From Planctomycetota bacterium (lineage in GTDB: Bacteria; Planctomycetota; Planctomycetia; Pirellulales; Pirellulaceae): a stretch of DNA of 56,838 nucleotides. The number at the start of each line of letters is the position of its first letter. The first letter of the stretch is position 1. A model generated the notes under the pieces. It did not search any database. It was given only the letters and a program-made list of their open reading frames with translations, and was not told where the DNA came from. The position numbers and the translations under genes are program-made. The stretch lies in the NCBI GenBank assembly GCA_003671195.1, contig QWPJ01000057.1, forward strand, positions 1 to 56,838, read 5' to 3'. Shown here in pieces: positions 16,668 through 26,465 of the stretch.

Positions 16668-19075
16668 GTTGGTTTGAGTTCAATGGTCTGTTGCCCTTTT
16701 GGTTGATGGTCCCTGTTTCGATCCTTGGAATGGTGTTGGTCTGGTGGTGGTACTACCGTGAGTCGCGGCATGCGCGAGCGCCTTATCGGTGGCTTTTGCC
16801 CTCGCTCCGCGCGGCGGCCTTGGGCGGGATCCTGTGGATGTTGGCCGGTCCGACTTGGGTTCGCGAATGGGTTTCCGGGGAACTCAGTCGCATCGCGGTC
16901 CTTGTGGACACTTCCGGAAGTATGGATTTAAAGGAATCCGATACGACTCCGAGCAGTAGGCTCGAGCGGGCGACGCAGTGGCTGAGCAGTCCATCGGAGA
17001 GGCAACTCGGGTGGTTGGATCAGCAGCGACGGCGATTTCATTTGCGACTATTTCCGTTTTCCGACGCGGGTGCGACTCTAGCTGAGGGAACACCGAGCCA
17101 GACCGGAGTTTCCTCGGTGTGGGACTCGACGGTCGACGGGTCCAACAAGCCGACGAGTTTGCGACTCGAGTCAGGCGGTCGCCGGACCGAAATTGGCGAG
17201 GCGCTTTCCTCCGTGATACGATCCGGCGGGGTGCTCGGCTCGGCATCGGATTCCAAAGGTAAAGGGGAAGGCCCGGGAGAAGTCCCAGGGCAAAGCGCAG
17301 GGACATCCGGGGAGAAGCAGGCCGGGGAGCAGCCGGCCGGGGCGACGAAGCCTTATGCGGCGGTGGTATTACTTTCGGATGGGCAGAGCAATTCCGGCGA
17401 GTCGCCGAGTTCCGTCGCCGAGCGATTTGCGCAAGCATCGATCCCTGTATTTGCGATCGGATACGGTCGGGAGTCCGAGCCGGAGGATCTTGGGATTTTG
17501 GCCGTTGAGCATTCCCGCAGTATGTTTCAAGCCGATTCCTTTCAGGGTACCGCGACGATCAAGCAGCAAGTACCCGTGGGTCGGCAGTACCGTATCGATA
17601 TTCGCTCGAACGGACAGGTCGTGTGGAGCAAATCGTTCGAATCGGATGGGAATCCGAATCGAGCGATCGAGTATCGTATCGCTGGCGAAAAGTTGTTTGG
17701 AGCTCAACAAGCTGCGACTCGATCCAAGGCGATCCCATTGGATTTGGAGTTTGAGATTGAGCACGCTGGTCAAGATGCATCCGAGCAGAACAACAAGTTC
17801 GAGTCGTCTTTGTGGGGAGTGATCCGCAAGAACCGCGTCTTGGTCCTCGATGGCAGGGGACGTTGGGAATCCAGATACATCAAGAATGCGTTTGGTCGCG
17901 ATACGACTTGGGATCTCCAGGCGATACTCGGTCCAGAGGAGTTCGCATCGAACCCGTTCCCCAAAACGCGTGAGGATTTTTCGGGCGTGGACTTGATTGT
18001 CATGGCGGCCGATAGTCTCTCGTCGATGAGTCCGACGCAATTGCGTTGGTTGGCCGATTACATCGCCGACTTCGGGGGCGGATTGATTCTCATCGACAGC
18101 GGGCGAGACAAGCCGCCGGCGGTTTTTGGGAACAAGGAAGTCGATTGGTTACCGGTATCGTTCATCGAGAGCGAAACGGCTCCGATCGCCATATCGGCCC
18201 TGAATTTGGAGCTTGCAGCCGTCGAGCAGAGGGCCTTTGCTTTCGAGCAAGAGACCGGTGGCAATCGGCGGTTGTGGGAGTCTTTTCCCACGCCTCGCTC
18301 GGCCCGTCGGGTGCAGACGGCTCCGGGTGCTGAGGTGATGGTAAGCGGCAAGAATGAGGACAAGCAGTATCCGATGATTGTCACGAGGCGGAGCGGGCAG
18401 GGCCGGGTGGTTTATTTGGCCAATGATGAGACTTGGCGGTGGCGTTACAACGTGGCCGATCTATACCACCAACGGTTCTGGAACCAATTGGCTCAGTGGA
18501 GCATGCAAGCTCCTTATGCGGTCGAGAACGACTATGTCGGTTTGGATTCCGGAGAGCGGGTGTATGGATTTTCGCAGCAGATTCCGATCCGTGCGAGGCT
18601 TCGGGATGCTCAACAAGAGCCCTTGAGCGGCGTGCGAGCCATGGCGGTGATCGAGCAAAATGGGGTCCGGGTTCAGAGTTTTCCATTGGCCGAGGAAGCC
18701 CAGGGATCGGGAATGGTCTCGGGATTGGCCAGTGGATTGCTGGCTGGTCGATACCAGGTGCGATTGGAGGTTCCTGGCTTACCGACCGAGGCGATCGATT
18801 TGGAGACCGAGTTTTTGGTTCATCCGCCGGAGGATTTAGAGATGCAGCAGTTGGCATCGAATCGATCGGTCTTGGAACAGATCGCAAAGACCACGGGAGG
18901 GAAATACTATGACGAATCGCAAGCCGACCGGGTCAACGAGTCGTTGCAGGCTCTAAGAACGGGTAAAATCGAGCAATCTCGGACATTGTTGTGGCAGAGT
19001 TATCCATGGTTTTTGGCGATCATGACACTCCTGGCCCTCGAATGGTATCTCAGAAAACGCGCTGGATTCATTTAA
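16664..19075 (+). CDS. Membrane VWA protein with amidotransferase-like domain
   Basis: An 803-residue protein. Two N-terminal hydrophobic helices (about 8-30 and 46-63) precede a VWA domain with MIDAS DTSGS at 82-86 and a second core strand VVLLSDGQSNSG. Between these, a Gly/Pro/Glu-rich low-complexity loop (about residues 190-225) interrupts the fold. The middle contains LIVMAADSLSSMSPTQLRWLADYIADFGGGLILIDSG, a class I amidotransferase-like fold without an evident Cys nucleophile. A C-terminal helix (WFLAIMTLLALEWYLRKR) re-enters the membrane. ATG 16664 overlaps the upstream stop by 4 bp (ATGA), so the longer in-frame extension from 16523 is not used. It is the third gene of the operon and probably a partner of the preceding VWA protein. 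Confidence 0.83.
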   Translation: MSWFEFNGLLPFWLMVPVSILGMVLVWWWYYRESRHARAPYRWLLPSLRAAALGGILWMLAGPTWVREWVSGELSRIAVLVDTSGSMDLKESDTTPSSRLERATQWLSSPSERQLGWLDQQRRRFHLRLFPFSDAGATLAEGTPSQTGVSSVWDSTVDGSNKPTSLRLESGGRRTEIGEALSSVIRSGGVLGSASDSKGKGEGPGEVPGQSAGTSGEKQAGEQPAGATKPYAAVVLLSDGQSNSGESPSSVAERFAQASIPVFAIGYGRESEPEDLGILAVEHSRSMFQADSFQGTATIKQQVPVGRQYRIDIRSNGQVVWSKSFESDGNPNRAIEYRIAGEKLFGAQQAATRSKAIPLDLEFEIEHAGQDASEQNNKFESSLWGVIRKNRVLVLDGRGRWESRYIKNAFGRDTTWDLQAILGPEEFASNPFPKTREDFSGVDLIVMAADSLSSMSPTQLRWLADYIADFGGGLILIDSGRDKPPAVFGNKEVDWLPVSFIESETAPIAISALNLELAAVEQRAFAFEQETGGNRRLWESFPTPRSARRVQTAPGAEVMVSGKNEDKQYPMIVTRRSGQGRVVYLANDETWRWRYNVADLYHQRFWNQLAQWSMQAPYAVENDYVGLDSGERVYGFSQQIPIRARLRDAQQEPLSGVRAMAVIEQNGVRVQSFPLAEEAQGSGMVSGLASGLLAGRYQVRLEVPGLPTEAIDLETEFLVHPPEDLEMQQLASNRSVLEQIAKTTGGKYYDESQADRVNESLQALRTGKIEQSRTLLWQSYPWFLAIMTLLALEWYLRKRAGFI

Positions 19076-19088
19076 CAAGTACAAACCT

Positions 19089-22000
19089 ATGAGCACAACC
19101 ATAGCATCGATCGATCCGAGGCCGCAGCAAGGCGAGGTGTTGGATCCGCACCGAGTGGAAATTCAGAATTGGATGCGTCGGTTCGGTTTCAGGCAAACCG
19201 GGATCCTACTTGTTCAGGGAGTCGCCTTGGGGGTCCTGTGCATGATCGCCTGCGCGTCGATCCTCGTGCTCCTCGATACCTTGCGCTGGATCGATGATCC
19301 AACCCGATGGGCACTGAGTGTTGGGATGTACTTGCTCAGCGCCGCAGTGGGGCTTTGGTATGGTATTGCGAGGCTGTGGCGCAAGGACGATCCGATCCAA
19401 CTGGCCAAGCATATTGAACATGGGAGTCCAGACCTTAATGAGAGTCTCTTGTCGGCCATCGAGTTGCAGCAGATACCAGCGGACCGTCGGCACTTTAGTC
19501 CGGAGTTTTTGACTGCGATCCAGCGCAACGTTGCGCAGCAGTTGGCTGGATTGTCCATTTCTAAATTGCTTCCATGGTCTTTGGTCCGAACGAGTCTTTT
19601 CGCAGCGCTAGGGGCCGTGGGGTTTATGGGGGGGCTCTGCGGTTTGCCGGGAATGGATATGCCGCAGCGTTACGCACGGGCTTTTTTTCCTTTCATGGAA
19701 ATTCAGCGTCCGTCGAAGACCAAAATTTTGGTTCGATCCCCGGCTCGCGAGGACAGCACGGTGCCCGAAAACCAAAGTGCATCGTTTGAAATTGAGGTTC
19801 AGGGCTTAGAGACCCAAGAAGCATTTTTAGAGACACGATTGGTATCTAAGGGACGCTACGCCAGTCCGGAGCGTGTTGCGATGACACGCCTCCAGAAGGA
19901 CCCGTTGGTGTTTGCGACGGCGATGGCTGTCGGCGATGAAACCCTCGAATATCGCTTTGCTACCGGAGATGCGATCAGTCCGTATCGCAAGCTCCGAACC
20001 ACACCACGGCCCAAAGTGGTCGAGTTCCAACAGACTATCGAGTACCCGGAGTACACCCGAGTCGCTCTTGCGAATCGATCGAGCGACCGGGGAGACGCTC
20101 GATTGCTTGCTGGCTCAAAGATGACCTTGGCAATCGAGCCCTCGATGCCTTTGACCTCGGCGCGTCTGATGATCGATGATCTCGACTCGGGCGACAAGCA
20201 ATCGATCCCGATGGAATACGATTCGGCGTCCAAGCGCTGGAGCGTGCTTTGGCCCTCGCAAAGAGATGCCAGGTATCAGGTCAAGCTTGCTGCTGAAGTT
20301 CCCGGTGCCGATGCGCCTATCGAAAACACATTCAGCCCATTCTATGAGGTCGATGTCGTCGAAGACCAGTCGCCGAGCGTTTCGTGGATGGTTGGCGATC
20401 AGACGCTCATGGAGCGGCTTCCTAGTCCCAACCAGATGTGGGTTGTCTCTCCCCACGAGTTGGTGAAGTTCTCTGCGGCCTTGGCAGATGATTTGCCCCA
20501 CGCGACCCTTCGGCAAGAGATCTCCGTCAATCGGCAGCCCTACAAGACACTTGATTTGCCGTTGAATTTGACCCAAGCCAGCGGACAGCAAGTCAACTTT
20601 TTAAGCGGAATGGTGACATGGACACCCCTCGACGGTGTATCGGAACCGACCCGATCGGTTGGGGCTTGGACATGGGATTTGCTTGCCGAATCGCTCCGTT
20701 CGGGCGATGTGGTGAGTGTGCGCTTGGCGGCGAGCGATTCGGCCGATCATGTCAGTTATTCCGTGCCGATCCAATTGAGTTTGGCTTCCGATGATTTCGA
20801 TCGCAATCGCCATCAAGCGTTGTATTTGAGATCGGTGCTGGGACCTGAATTGCAGAAGTTAGCCGATTTGATCCGGACCAAACGGGTCGATTTGCGGCCC
20901 AAGATGTTGCAGTTGAAGGATCCGAAGCTCGACGTTGCGATCCGACGGAATGCATCCAGCGAGGTCGAGGAATTCAGTCAGGAGTGGATGAAACAGACCG
21001 AGAGAATTCGCGCGTTGGCGACGCAGATGGTCGGCAAATTGCCCAGGGTATTGGATCAATCGGAAACGGAATTTGTGGTCCGAGCAATCTCCAAGTCGCA
21101 GCGTGAGGCTGCGACGATGGTGGCTTTAGCAGCCAACCAGGAGGCTTGGACTCCCATCGAGGTCCAGGGCAAGGGGCTGGTTGTCCCTGACAAGCTTGCA
21201 CAGGTTCTACAGCAACAGATCGACCGTTCGATCGGTGCGTTCGATGAGGCGGAATCATCGTCAGCGAGGTTGAGCGACATTTATCGCCAATTGCTCGGGC
21301 ATGAATACCTTACGGCGATGACCAAGGATTTGATGGTGTTGCGACATCACCAGCGCAAGCAGGTCGAGAAAACCGATGGGATCGATTTTGTGACATTGGC
21401 TAGGACTCAGACGATCGCCGACCAATATTTTGAGGGGGCCATGCAGTTAGGGTCCAAGATGGAATCGTATTTGGCTCCCAATCTCAAAGACCAATCCAGG
21501 ACCTTGATGCGATCGATCGACCAAACTCGCCAAGAGATACGCGATTTGGCGCAGGCAGAACCTACGCCCCAAGCGTTGGCTCTGTTACGTCAACGGGTGG
21601 AGCGATCCTCCAATGAACTGAACGGCCAGCATTGGGCATTTAACTTGGACGGGGGATTGCTATGGAATATCTCCGACGTGAGGAAGGACTTAATCGTCCG
21701 AGGTTCCGGTGTAGGCAATGCATTGCAGCGGAGCATCGATACGCTATCCCGAACGGCCGAATGGGCAAGCGACAGCAGTCTCGACAGTGAGATTTTGGGT
21801 CGGCTTCGATCGGCAACGCTTGATGAACTGACCATGCAAACACTTCCTGCTTCGGATCAAATCACCGACCGCCGCGACTTTCATTTACAGCGCAAACCCA
21901 TCGATGGGATGTTTCCGAGCGATATGGGGCTAGCGAGCAGAGCATGGACGAGCCTGATCGGATCGTGGGTAGAGTTACCAACGGGAACACCCCAGTGGAA

Positions 22001-25000
22001 TCAAATGCGGGAGGACCTCCGGGCGATCGCTAAGGCTTATCGGGTTTTGGAATCCGCGCATGAACTTCAGGACATGCGATTGAATCTAGAAACGCTTCGG
22101 CGACAAGAGCAGTACGATTGGCAAACTGCCGAGGGGCGGCTGAGCCACTTGCGCCAATGGGACAGCATGAATCACCGATGCGAATTGACCCACCAATGGA
22201 TGAAAGAATCCGGGTTTCCCAATGCGGTCGCAGACCGACTCAATGGGCTGCGATGGGGACCGGTCTCCAATGCGATCCGACAGAAGCTTGACCCACGCCG
22301 ATCGGCCAACAACGAAACGATGCTCAATGCAGCCCCAGAGCTTGGGGATCTACTCGGAGAATTTGACGCTATTCTGACCGATGCGCAACCGACGATCGAC
22401 GAAGCGCGAAAGCTGCTCTCGAAATTCGCACCCACAGTATCCCAGTTGGCGCAGATCGCAGCCGAAAAAACTCGGGAGCTTGAGCAAAAAACAAGGAATC
22501 CTGAAACATCAACGCAGGAAAACGCGCAGCAACAAGAGCAGGTCGAGCAAAGCATCGAGCAGTTGCAAGAAGCGCTCTTGGAGATGGCCACCAAGCAGGA
22601 CCTACTCAATGATGCGCAGTTGCAGGCAGCCAAGGATTCCGATCGAGCCCTGAGCATGATCGATGCGGTACAGGAGCCCATGGAACAAGCCAATCAGAAG
22701 CTAATCGATGCGCAGGACAGTTCGCAGGATGCGACGCAAGTGGCTCAGTTGGCAGAGCAAGCGGCGGAAAAACAGCAGCAGGCAGCCGAAACGCTAGAGA
22801 CGATCGCCAAGCATTTCGAGAGGGTCCAAGAGGCACTTGCCAATCCCCAGCCGAGCAACTTGGCCGCCGCCAATGAGTCCCGCTCGCAGTTGCAGCCAGA
22901 GTCCAATCCACCCAAGGGGCCAATGGACCCTGTCGAGCAAGCGAAGTCGCTGTTGGACAACTACCAGCAAGCCGAACAGCTAAATCAATTGGCGAAGAAC
23001 TCGCCCGAAGAACTCCTCAAGCTTCTGGAGGCAGAGTTGCGACGGAATGAGCCGATGCAAAAGGAACTCTCGGAGATCTCCAAAGATAACGTCAGCGATG
23101 CAGCCGCCGAGTTGCGAAACGCAGCCCAGCGCGAGGCAGCTTTGACTCAACAACTCGAAAACTCCGACTCGCAATCCATGGATGCCAAAGCTGTACAAGC
23201 CCAGCAGCTAAAGGCTTTGGCTCAAAATGCTGAGAGCCTTGCGGCCAATGTGCTCAATAAAGCACAAACACCCATCCAAAGGATCAACCAAAAGGAGCTG
23301 CAAAAAAATGTGGCAGCAGTGACCGAGTCCCTCTTGGCCGCAGCAAGGCAAGCCCAGGGAGCCGACCCGAATGCATCGCAAAAGTCACTCCAGGAGAAAA
23401 CCGATCAGTTGATGAAAGAGGTACAAAAAGCGCAGCAGCAACTCGGTGAGATGAACCCGAATTTGAATCAACTCGTCGACCAAAATCCATTTAAAGAGGA
23501 CAAGCAGAGGCAAGCCCAGTTGACCGAAGCCCAATCGACCCAATCCTTAATGCGAGATCAGCAGATTCGTCAAACCAAGGACATGGCACGACGACGCGAG
23601 CAGGTTGCCAACCAGTTGGGCAAGGAGGCAGAAGCACGCGATCGGGAACTGCAGCAGAAAAACACCGAGCGAGGAAAATCGCTCGAGGCACTCCAAAAGA
23701 AACCCGAGGACGCAGGATTGCAAGCCCAGGTCGACCAAAAGACCCGAGAGCTATTCCAGTCGATGCAGAGAGCCAATTCGGCTAAGCAGCTTTCGCAATC
23801 CGCCCAGGAGATAGCCAAGAACGCCAAAGAGTCCGAGCAACGGACCGAAGCGGCTCAACGAGCCAATCTCGATGCACCGAATCCGATGGCAGCCCTAGCC
23901 CGCGAGCAAATCCAATCTGCCAAAGAGCAACTCGATCAATTGCAAAGCCAATTGCAAGGGTTGCAAGGACAAGTCGCCCAGCCGCCGGCCAGGTCCCCAT
24001 CCTCCGATGCTTTGGCCCAAGGCGATCCGATTCAAAAGGGGGTCGAAGGAGCCGTCGATCAAGTGGCTGATCAGTTAACGCGGAGCGCTCGGCACGAGGA
24101 AAGGCTGAACAATCAGCAAGGCAAACAGCTATTGGAACAACAGGCCAATCAGGTTAGCCAAAAGGTCAAGCCGGATGTTGAGCGAGCGACCGAGCAGGTC
24201 AACCGAGCCGCAGGCGAGGCCAAGCAGCAGTTGAGCAATCAAGTGCAAGAAGCAAGGCAAAACGGGGCTCCACAACCGCAAAGGGCTCCGAATGCAGAGG
24301 CCCCCCTGGCGGCCTTGAATCAAGCCAAAGAGAGTCTCAGTCAGCAGGCGGCCGACCTCTCCGGATTGGCCTCTCGGATGGACCAAGCCCCCGGCCAGCA
24401 ACCCAGTGGGCAGCAACCTAGTGGGCAGCAACCTAGTGGGCAGCAACCTAGTGGGCAGCAACCTAGTGGGCAGCAAGCGATTCCGCAGTCGGCCAAGGAG
24501 TTGGCTCGGATGCTCGATGCTTTGGATCAGCAGTTGGCCGGTTCGGAACAACAACAGGGATCGGATCCAGCCAATTCGCAGGCCAATTCGCAGAGCAATG
24601 CGGACGGCAAATCGGAGCAAGCGGGCAAGAGTCAAGAGGGTAAACCTCAGGAGGGCAACAAGAGCGATGCTGCGGGGCCTAATCCGCAGGAATCGAATCA
24701 GGCCAATGCGGGAGACAAGAGTGGATCGCAGAAGGCCTTGGCGGCGGCGGCCGACCAGATCGCATCGCAGTTGCAGAGTCAGCGGATGGCCAATCGCAAT
24801 GCAGCCAAGCAGCGGAGTCAGGGAGCGAAAAAACCCAATGGAGAGGCGTCGGCAGAGCCGGACGATACGGGTCGTACGGAGAATCAACCGGTAGGTAATT
24901 CCGCGTTGCCGAATGTCATGTTGGATAAAGGGATGGAATGGGGGAGGCTGCGTCAGCAGCGAGCCGAGCAAGTGATCGAGGGCAAACGCGAGTTTTTGGA

Positions 25001-25085
25001 TCCAGAGTTTGGCGACGCGATTCGAGCCTATTATCGAGCGTTGGGCAAGCAGGGGCTCGACAAGAAGCCTTCAGCGGTGCCTTGA
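19089..25085 (+). CDS. Giant membrane-anchored Gln-rich coiled-coil protein (DUF4175-like)
   Basis: At 1998 residues this is the largest gene in the window. Hydrophobic segments at about 38-62, 74-94 and 165-187 anchor the N-terminus, with KHIEHGSPDLNESLLSAIELQ between them as in DUF4175-type proteins. Residues ~190-600 look like a beta-rich extracytoplasmic region. From ~600, and densely from ~1080 to ~1960, the chain is helical and very rich in Gln, Ala, Glu and Asn, forming long coiled coils. A QQPSG pentapeptide repeats five times near 1770-1794. A conserved, less repetitive tail (MEWGRLRQQRAEQV..FLDPEFGDAIRAYYRALGKQGL) ends the protein. It follows the VWA gene by 13 bp with no clear ribosome-binding site. 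Function unknown; it may be the structural partner of the VWA proteins. Confidence 0.85.
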   Translation: MSTTIASIDPRPQQGEVLDPHRVEIQNWMRRFGFRQTGILLVQGVALGVLCMIACASILVLLDTLRWIDDPTRWALSVGMYLLSAAVGLWYGIARLWRKDDPIQLAKHIEHGSPDLNESLLSAIELQQIPADRRHFSPEFLTAIQRNVAQQLAGLSISKLLPWSLVRTSLFAALGAVGFMGGLCGLPGMDMPQRYARAFFPFMEIQRPSKTKILVRSPAREDSTVPENQSASFEIEVQGLETQEAFLETRLVSKGRYASPERVAMTRLQKDPLVFATAMAVGDETLEYRFATGDAISPYRKLRTTPRPKVVEFQQTIEYPEYTRVALANRSSDRGDARLLAGSKMTLAIEPSMPLTSARLMIDDLDSGDKQSIPMEYDSASKRWSVLWPSQRDARYQVKLAAEVPGADAPIENTFSPFYEVDVVEDQSPSVSWMVGDQTLMERLPSPNQMWVVSPHELVKFSAALADDLPHATLRQEISVNRQPYKTLDLPLNLTQASGQQVNFLSGMVTWTPLDGVSEPTRSVGAWTWDLLAESLRSGDVVSVRLAASDSADHVSYSVPIQLSLASDDFDRNRHQALYLRSVLGPELQKLADLIRTKRVDLRPKMLQLKDPKLDVAIRRNASSEVEEFSQEWMKQTERIRALATQMVGKLPRVLDQSETEFVVRAISKSQREAATMVALAANQEAWTPIEVQGKGLVVPDKLAQVLQQQIDRSIGAFDEAESSSARLSDIYRQLLGHEYLTAMTKDLMVLRHHQRKQVEKTDGIDFVTLARTQTIADQYFEGAMQLGSKMESYLAPNLKDQSRTLMRSIDQTRQEIRDLAQAEPTPQALALLRQRVERSSNELNGQHWAFNLDGGLLWNISDVRKDLIVRGSGVGNALQRSIDTLSRTAEWASDSSLDSEILGRLRSATLDELTMQTLPASDQITDRRDFHLQRKPIDGMFPSDMGLASRAWTSLIGSWVELPTGTPQWNQMREDLRAIAKAYRVLESAHELQDMRLNLETLRRQEQYDWQTAEGRLSHLRQWDSMNHRCELTHQWMKESGFPNAVADRLNGLRWGPVSNAIRQKLDPRRSANNETMLNAAPELGDLLGEFDAILTDAQPTIDEARKLLSKFAPTVSQLAQIAAEKTRELEQKTRNPETSTQENAQQQEQVEQSIEQLQEALLEMATKQDLLNDAQLQAAKDSDRALSMIDAVQEPMEQANQKLIDAQDSSQDATQVAQLAEQAAEKQQQAAETLETIAKHFERVQEALANPQPSNLAAANESRSQLQPESNPPKGPMDPVEQAKSLLDNYQQAEQLNQLAKNSPEELLKLLEAELRRNEPMQKELSEISKDNVSDAAAELRNAAQREAALTQQLENSDSQSMDAKAVQAQQLKALAQNAESLAANVLNKAQTPIQRINQKELQKNVAAVTESLLAAARQAQGADPNASQKSLQEKTDQLMKEVQKAQQQLGEMNPNLNQLVDQNPFKEDKQRQAQLTEAQSTQSLMRDQQIRQTKDMARRREQVANQLGKEAEARDRELQQKNTERGKSLEALQKKPEDAGLQAQVDQKTRELFQSMQRANSAKQLSQSAQEIAKNAKESEQRTEAAQRANLDAPNPMAALAREQIQSAKEQLDQLQSQLQGLQGQVAQPPARSPSSDALAQGDPIQKGVEGAVDQVADQLTRSARHEERLNNQQGKQLLEQQANQVSQKVKPDVERATEQVNRAAGEAKQQLSNQVQEARQNGAPQPQRAPNAEAPLAALNQAKESLSQQAADLSGLASRMDQAPGQQPSGQQPSGQQPSGQQPSGQQPSGQQAIPQSAKELARMLDALDQQLAGSEQQQGSDPANSQANSQSNADGKSEQAGKSQEGKPQEGNKSDAAGPNPQESNQANAGDKSGSQKALAAAADQIASQLQSQRMANRNAAKQRSQGAKKPNGEASAEPDDTGRTENQPVGNSALPNVMLDKGMEWGRLRQQRAEQVIEGKREFLDPEFGDAIRAYYRALGKQGLDKKPSAVP
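24396..24470 (+). repeat. Five 15-bp tandem repeats inside the giant coiled-coil gene
   Basis: Five consecutive CAGCAACCTAGTGGG units, the first with one C for T, encode QQPSG five times. Four of five are identical at DNA level, so recent slippage expansion is likely and the copy number probably varies between strains. The reading frame is kept at any copy number. Confidence 0.95.
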
Positions 25086-25440
25086 GCTCAAGAGCTATCG
25101 CTCTAATCGTTCGTACTTCTTCTCGTACTTGAAGCGATCCAGCATAGCAATTCGGCACATTGGTCTGCAAGTTACCGCGAACCGCCTCCATCAACGATCG
25201 GCATCGCTGCAGTTCAAACAGCCATCGAGTACGAGTACCGCTTCGCTCTTGCTCGCGGTACTCACGCACCGCCTCGGGATGCGCTGCAGCATGTTTGCGT
25301 TTTGATCGCTTTGTACGACGGACTTCCAGTCCGTCGCGCCCATTGATCCACCTGTACGATTTGGGCGACGGACTGGAAGTCCGTCGTACGCGCTGTACGA
25401 TTTGGCCGACGGACTGGAAGTCCGTCGTACGCGCTGTACG
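25081..25440. repeat. Repeat island: inverted repeats, REP-like palindromes and a 41-bp direct repeat
   Basis: CTTGAGCTCAAG (25081-25092) is a perfect palindrome over the stop of the giant gene. It overlaps a small hairpin AGAGC-TATC-GCTCT (25091-25104). GAGTACCGC and GCGGTACTC (25233-25241, 25255-25263) form a 9-bp stem. Three near-palindromic cores then occur: GACGGACTTCCAGTCCGTC at 25317-25335, and its inverse form GACGGACTGGAAGTCCGTC at 25367-25385 and 25408-25426. The last two lie in a 41-bp direct repeat (25352-25392, 25393-25433) with a third start at 25434-25440. One core facing two others resembles a BIME-style REP cluster. I recall such cores as frequent in planctomycete genomes; this was not searched. 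Confidence 0.85.
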
Positions 25441-25534
25441 TAAGGGGAAATCCGATGCGATGGACGAACGAGTGTATAATGCGTCCACGTCAGGATCCTG
25501 TCCGTTTACCACTTTGCCTATAGGTCGAATTGAA
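25441..25534. other. Leader between the repeat island and the hydrolase gene
   Basis: This short segment holds TATAAT at 25475-25480 and otherwise nothing recognisable. Together with the repeat island it forms a 449-bp gap after the VWA operon with no credible gene; frames that cross it translate repeat DNA. Confidence 0.5.
25475..25480 (+). promoter_or_regulatory. Candidate -10 box for the alpha/beta hydrolase gene
   Basis: A perfect TATAAT lies 55 bp upstream of the hydrolase ATG and just past the repeat island. No good -35 is present at 16-18 bp. Prediction only. Confidence 0.4.
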
Positions 25535-26443
25535 ATGCAGTATTCGCTCGCTTGCTTGGCGTCGGTTCCGAGACGTATTGGTTTGAGGCGTATTGGCCTC
25601 TTGGGGGCAATCGCGTGGAGTCTGACTGCGGGGGTGGCGTCGGAAGCTTGCGGCAAGGATACGCTTCCTAAGATCCGCAAAGATGTCGTCTATGGTCACA
25701 AGGACGGCATGGCCTTGACGATGGATGTTTTCGAGCCCGAGTCGAAGCGGAAGGGCATTGGATTGATGTTTATGGTCAGTGGCGGCTGGGTATCGACCTG
25801 GATGCCTCCGGCTCAGATGTCGAATTTCTTCAAGCCACTTTTGGACGAGGGCTATACGATCATTGCCGTCCGGCACGGCAGCAGTCCTAAGTATGTGATT
25901 CCGGAGATTGTCGAAGATGTGCGCAAGGCGCTTGGGCATGTGGACAAGGCATGCGAAGAGTGGCAGATCGACAAATCCAAACTAGGTGTTTTTGGGTTTT
26001 CTGCCGGGGGGCATCTTTCCCTGATGCTCGGAACGACGGCCAATGACACGAAGCGTGGACCGCGGATCGCAGCGGTCGCTGCGGTATTTCCTCCGACGGA
26101 TCTTGCACCCTACAAAACGGATGGTAATCCTCGGATGGATCAGTTCCCGGCATTGAAATTCGATTCGAATCGCAACGACGAGTTTTCACCTTTGCGGCAG
26201 GTTTCCAGTGTCGACGCGCCGACCTTGTTGGTGCATGGTGACAAAGACGATTTGGTACCGTTGTCGCACAGCGAGAACATCAAAGAGGCGTTCTCGAAGT
26301 CTGAGGTGCCTTGCAATTTGGTCGTGATCCAAGGGGCTGCCCACGGCTTTGATGCCGAGGGCAACCGCGTTATGTTCGAGTCGATGCGAGACTGGTTCAA
26401 GAAGCACTTGGACGAGCGTCCGAACCAGTCGTCAAGCGAATGA
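25535..26443 (+). CDS. Exported alpha/beta hydrolase (esterase/lipase-like)
   Basis: A 302-residue enzyme. The N-terminus (RRIGLLGAIAWSLTAGVASEACG) is a likely signal peptide. The hydrolase fold shows oxyanion region VSGGW (81-85), nucleophile Ser156 in GFSAGGH, an acid in HGDKDDLVP (Asp236-239) and His270 in AAHGFD. It resembles BD-FAE/acetyl-esterase-like proteins common in planctomycete polysaccharide use; the substrate is unknown. The frame is open far upstream, but that part is repeat DNA, so ATG 25535 is preferred; ATG 25460 is an alternative. The ribosome-binding site is weak. It is tail-to-tail with the coiled-coil gene. Confidence 0.8.
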   Translation: MQYSLACLASVPRRIGLRRIGLLGAIAWSLTAGVASEACGKDTLPKIRKDVVYGHKDGMALTMDVFEPESKRKGIGLMFMVSGGWVSTWMPPAQMSNFFKPLLDEGYTIIAVRHGSSPKYVIPEIVEDVRKALGHVDKACEEWQIDKSKLGVFGFSAGGHLSLMLGTTANDTKRGPRIAAVAAVFPPTDLAPYKTDGNPRMDQFPALKFDSNRNDEFSPLRQVSSVDAPTLLVHGDKDDLVPLSHSENIKEAFSKSEVPCNLVVIQGAAHGFDAEGNRVMFESMRDWFKKHLDERPNQSSSE

Positions 26444-26465
26444 TGGTGTCGAGAGGATCGAGGGG

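Noticed and set aside
25160..25534. N-terminal extension of the alpha/beta hydrolase
   Set aside because: This part of the frame translates the palindromic repeats; the signal peptide begins at ATG 25535.
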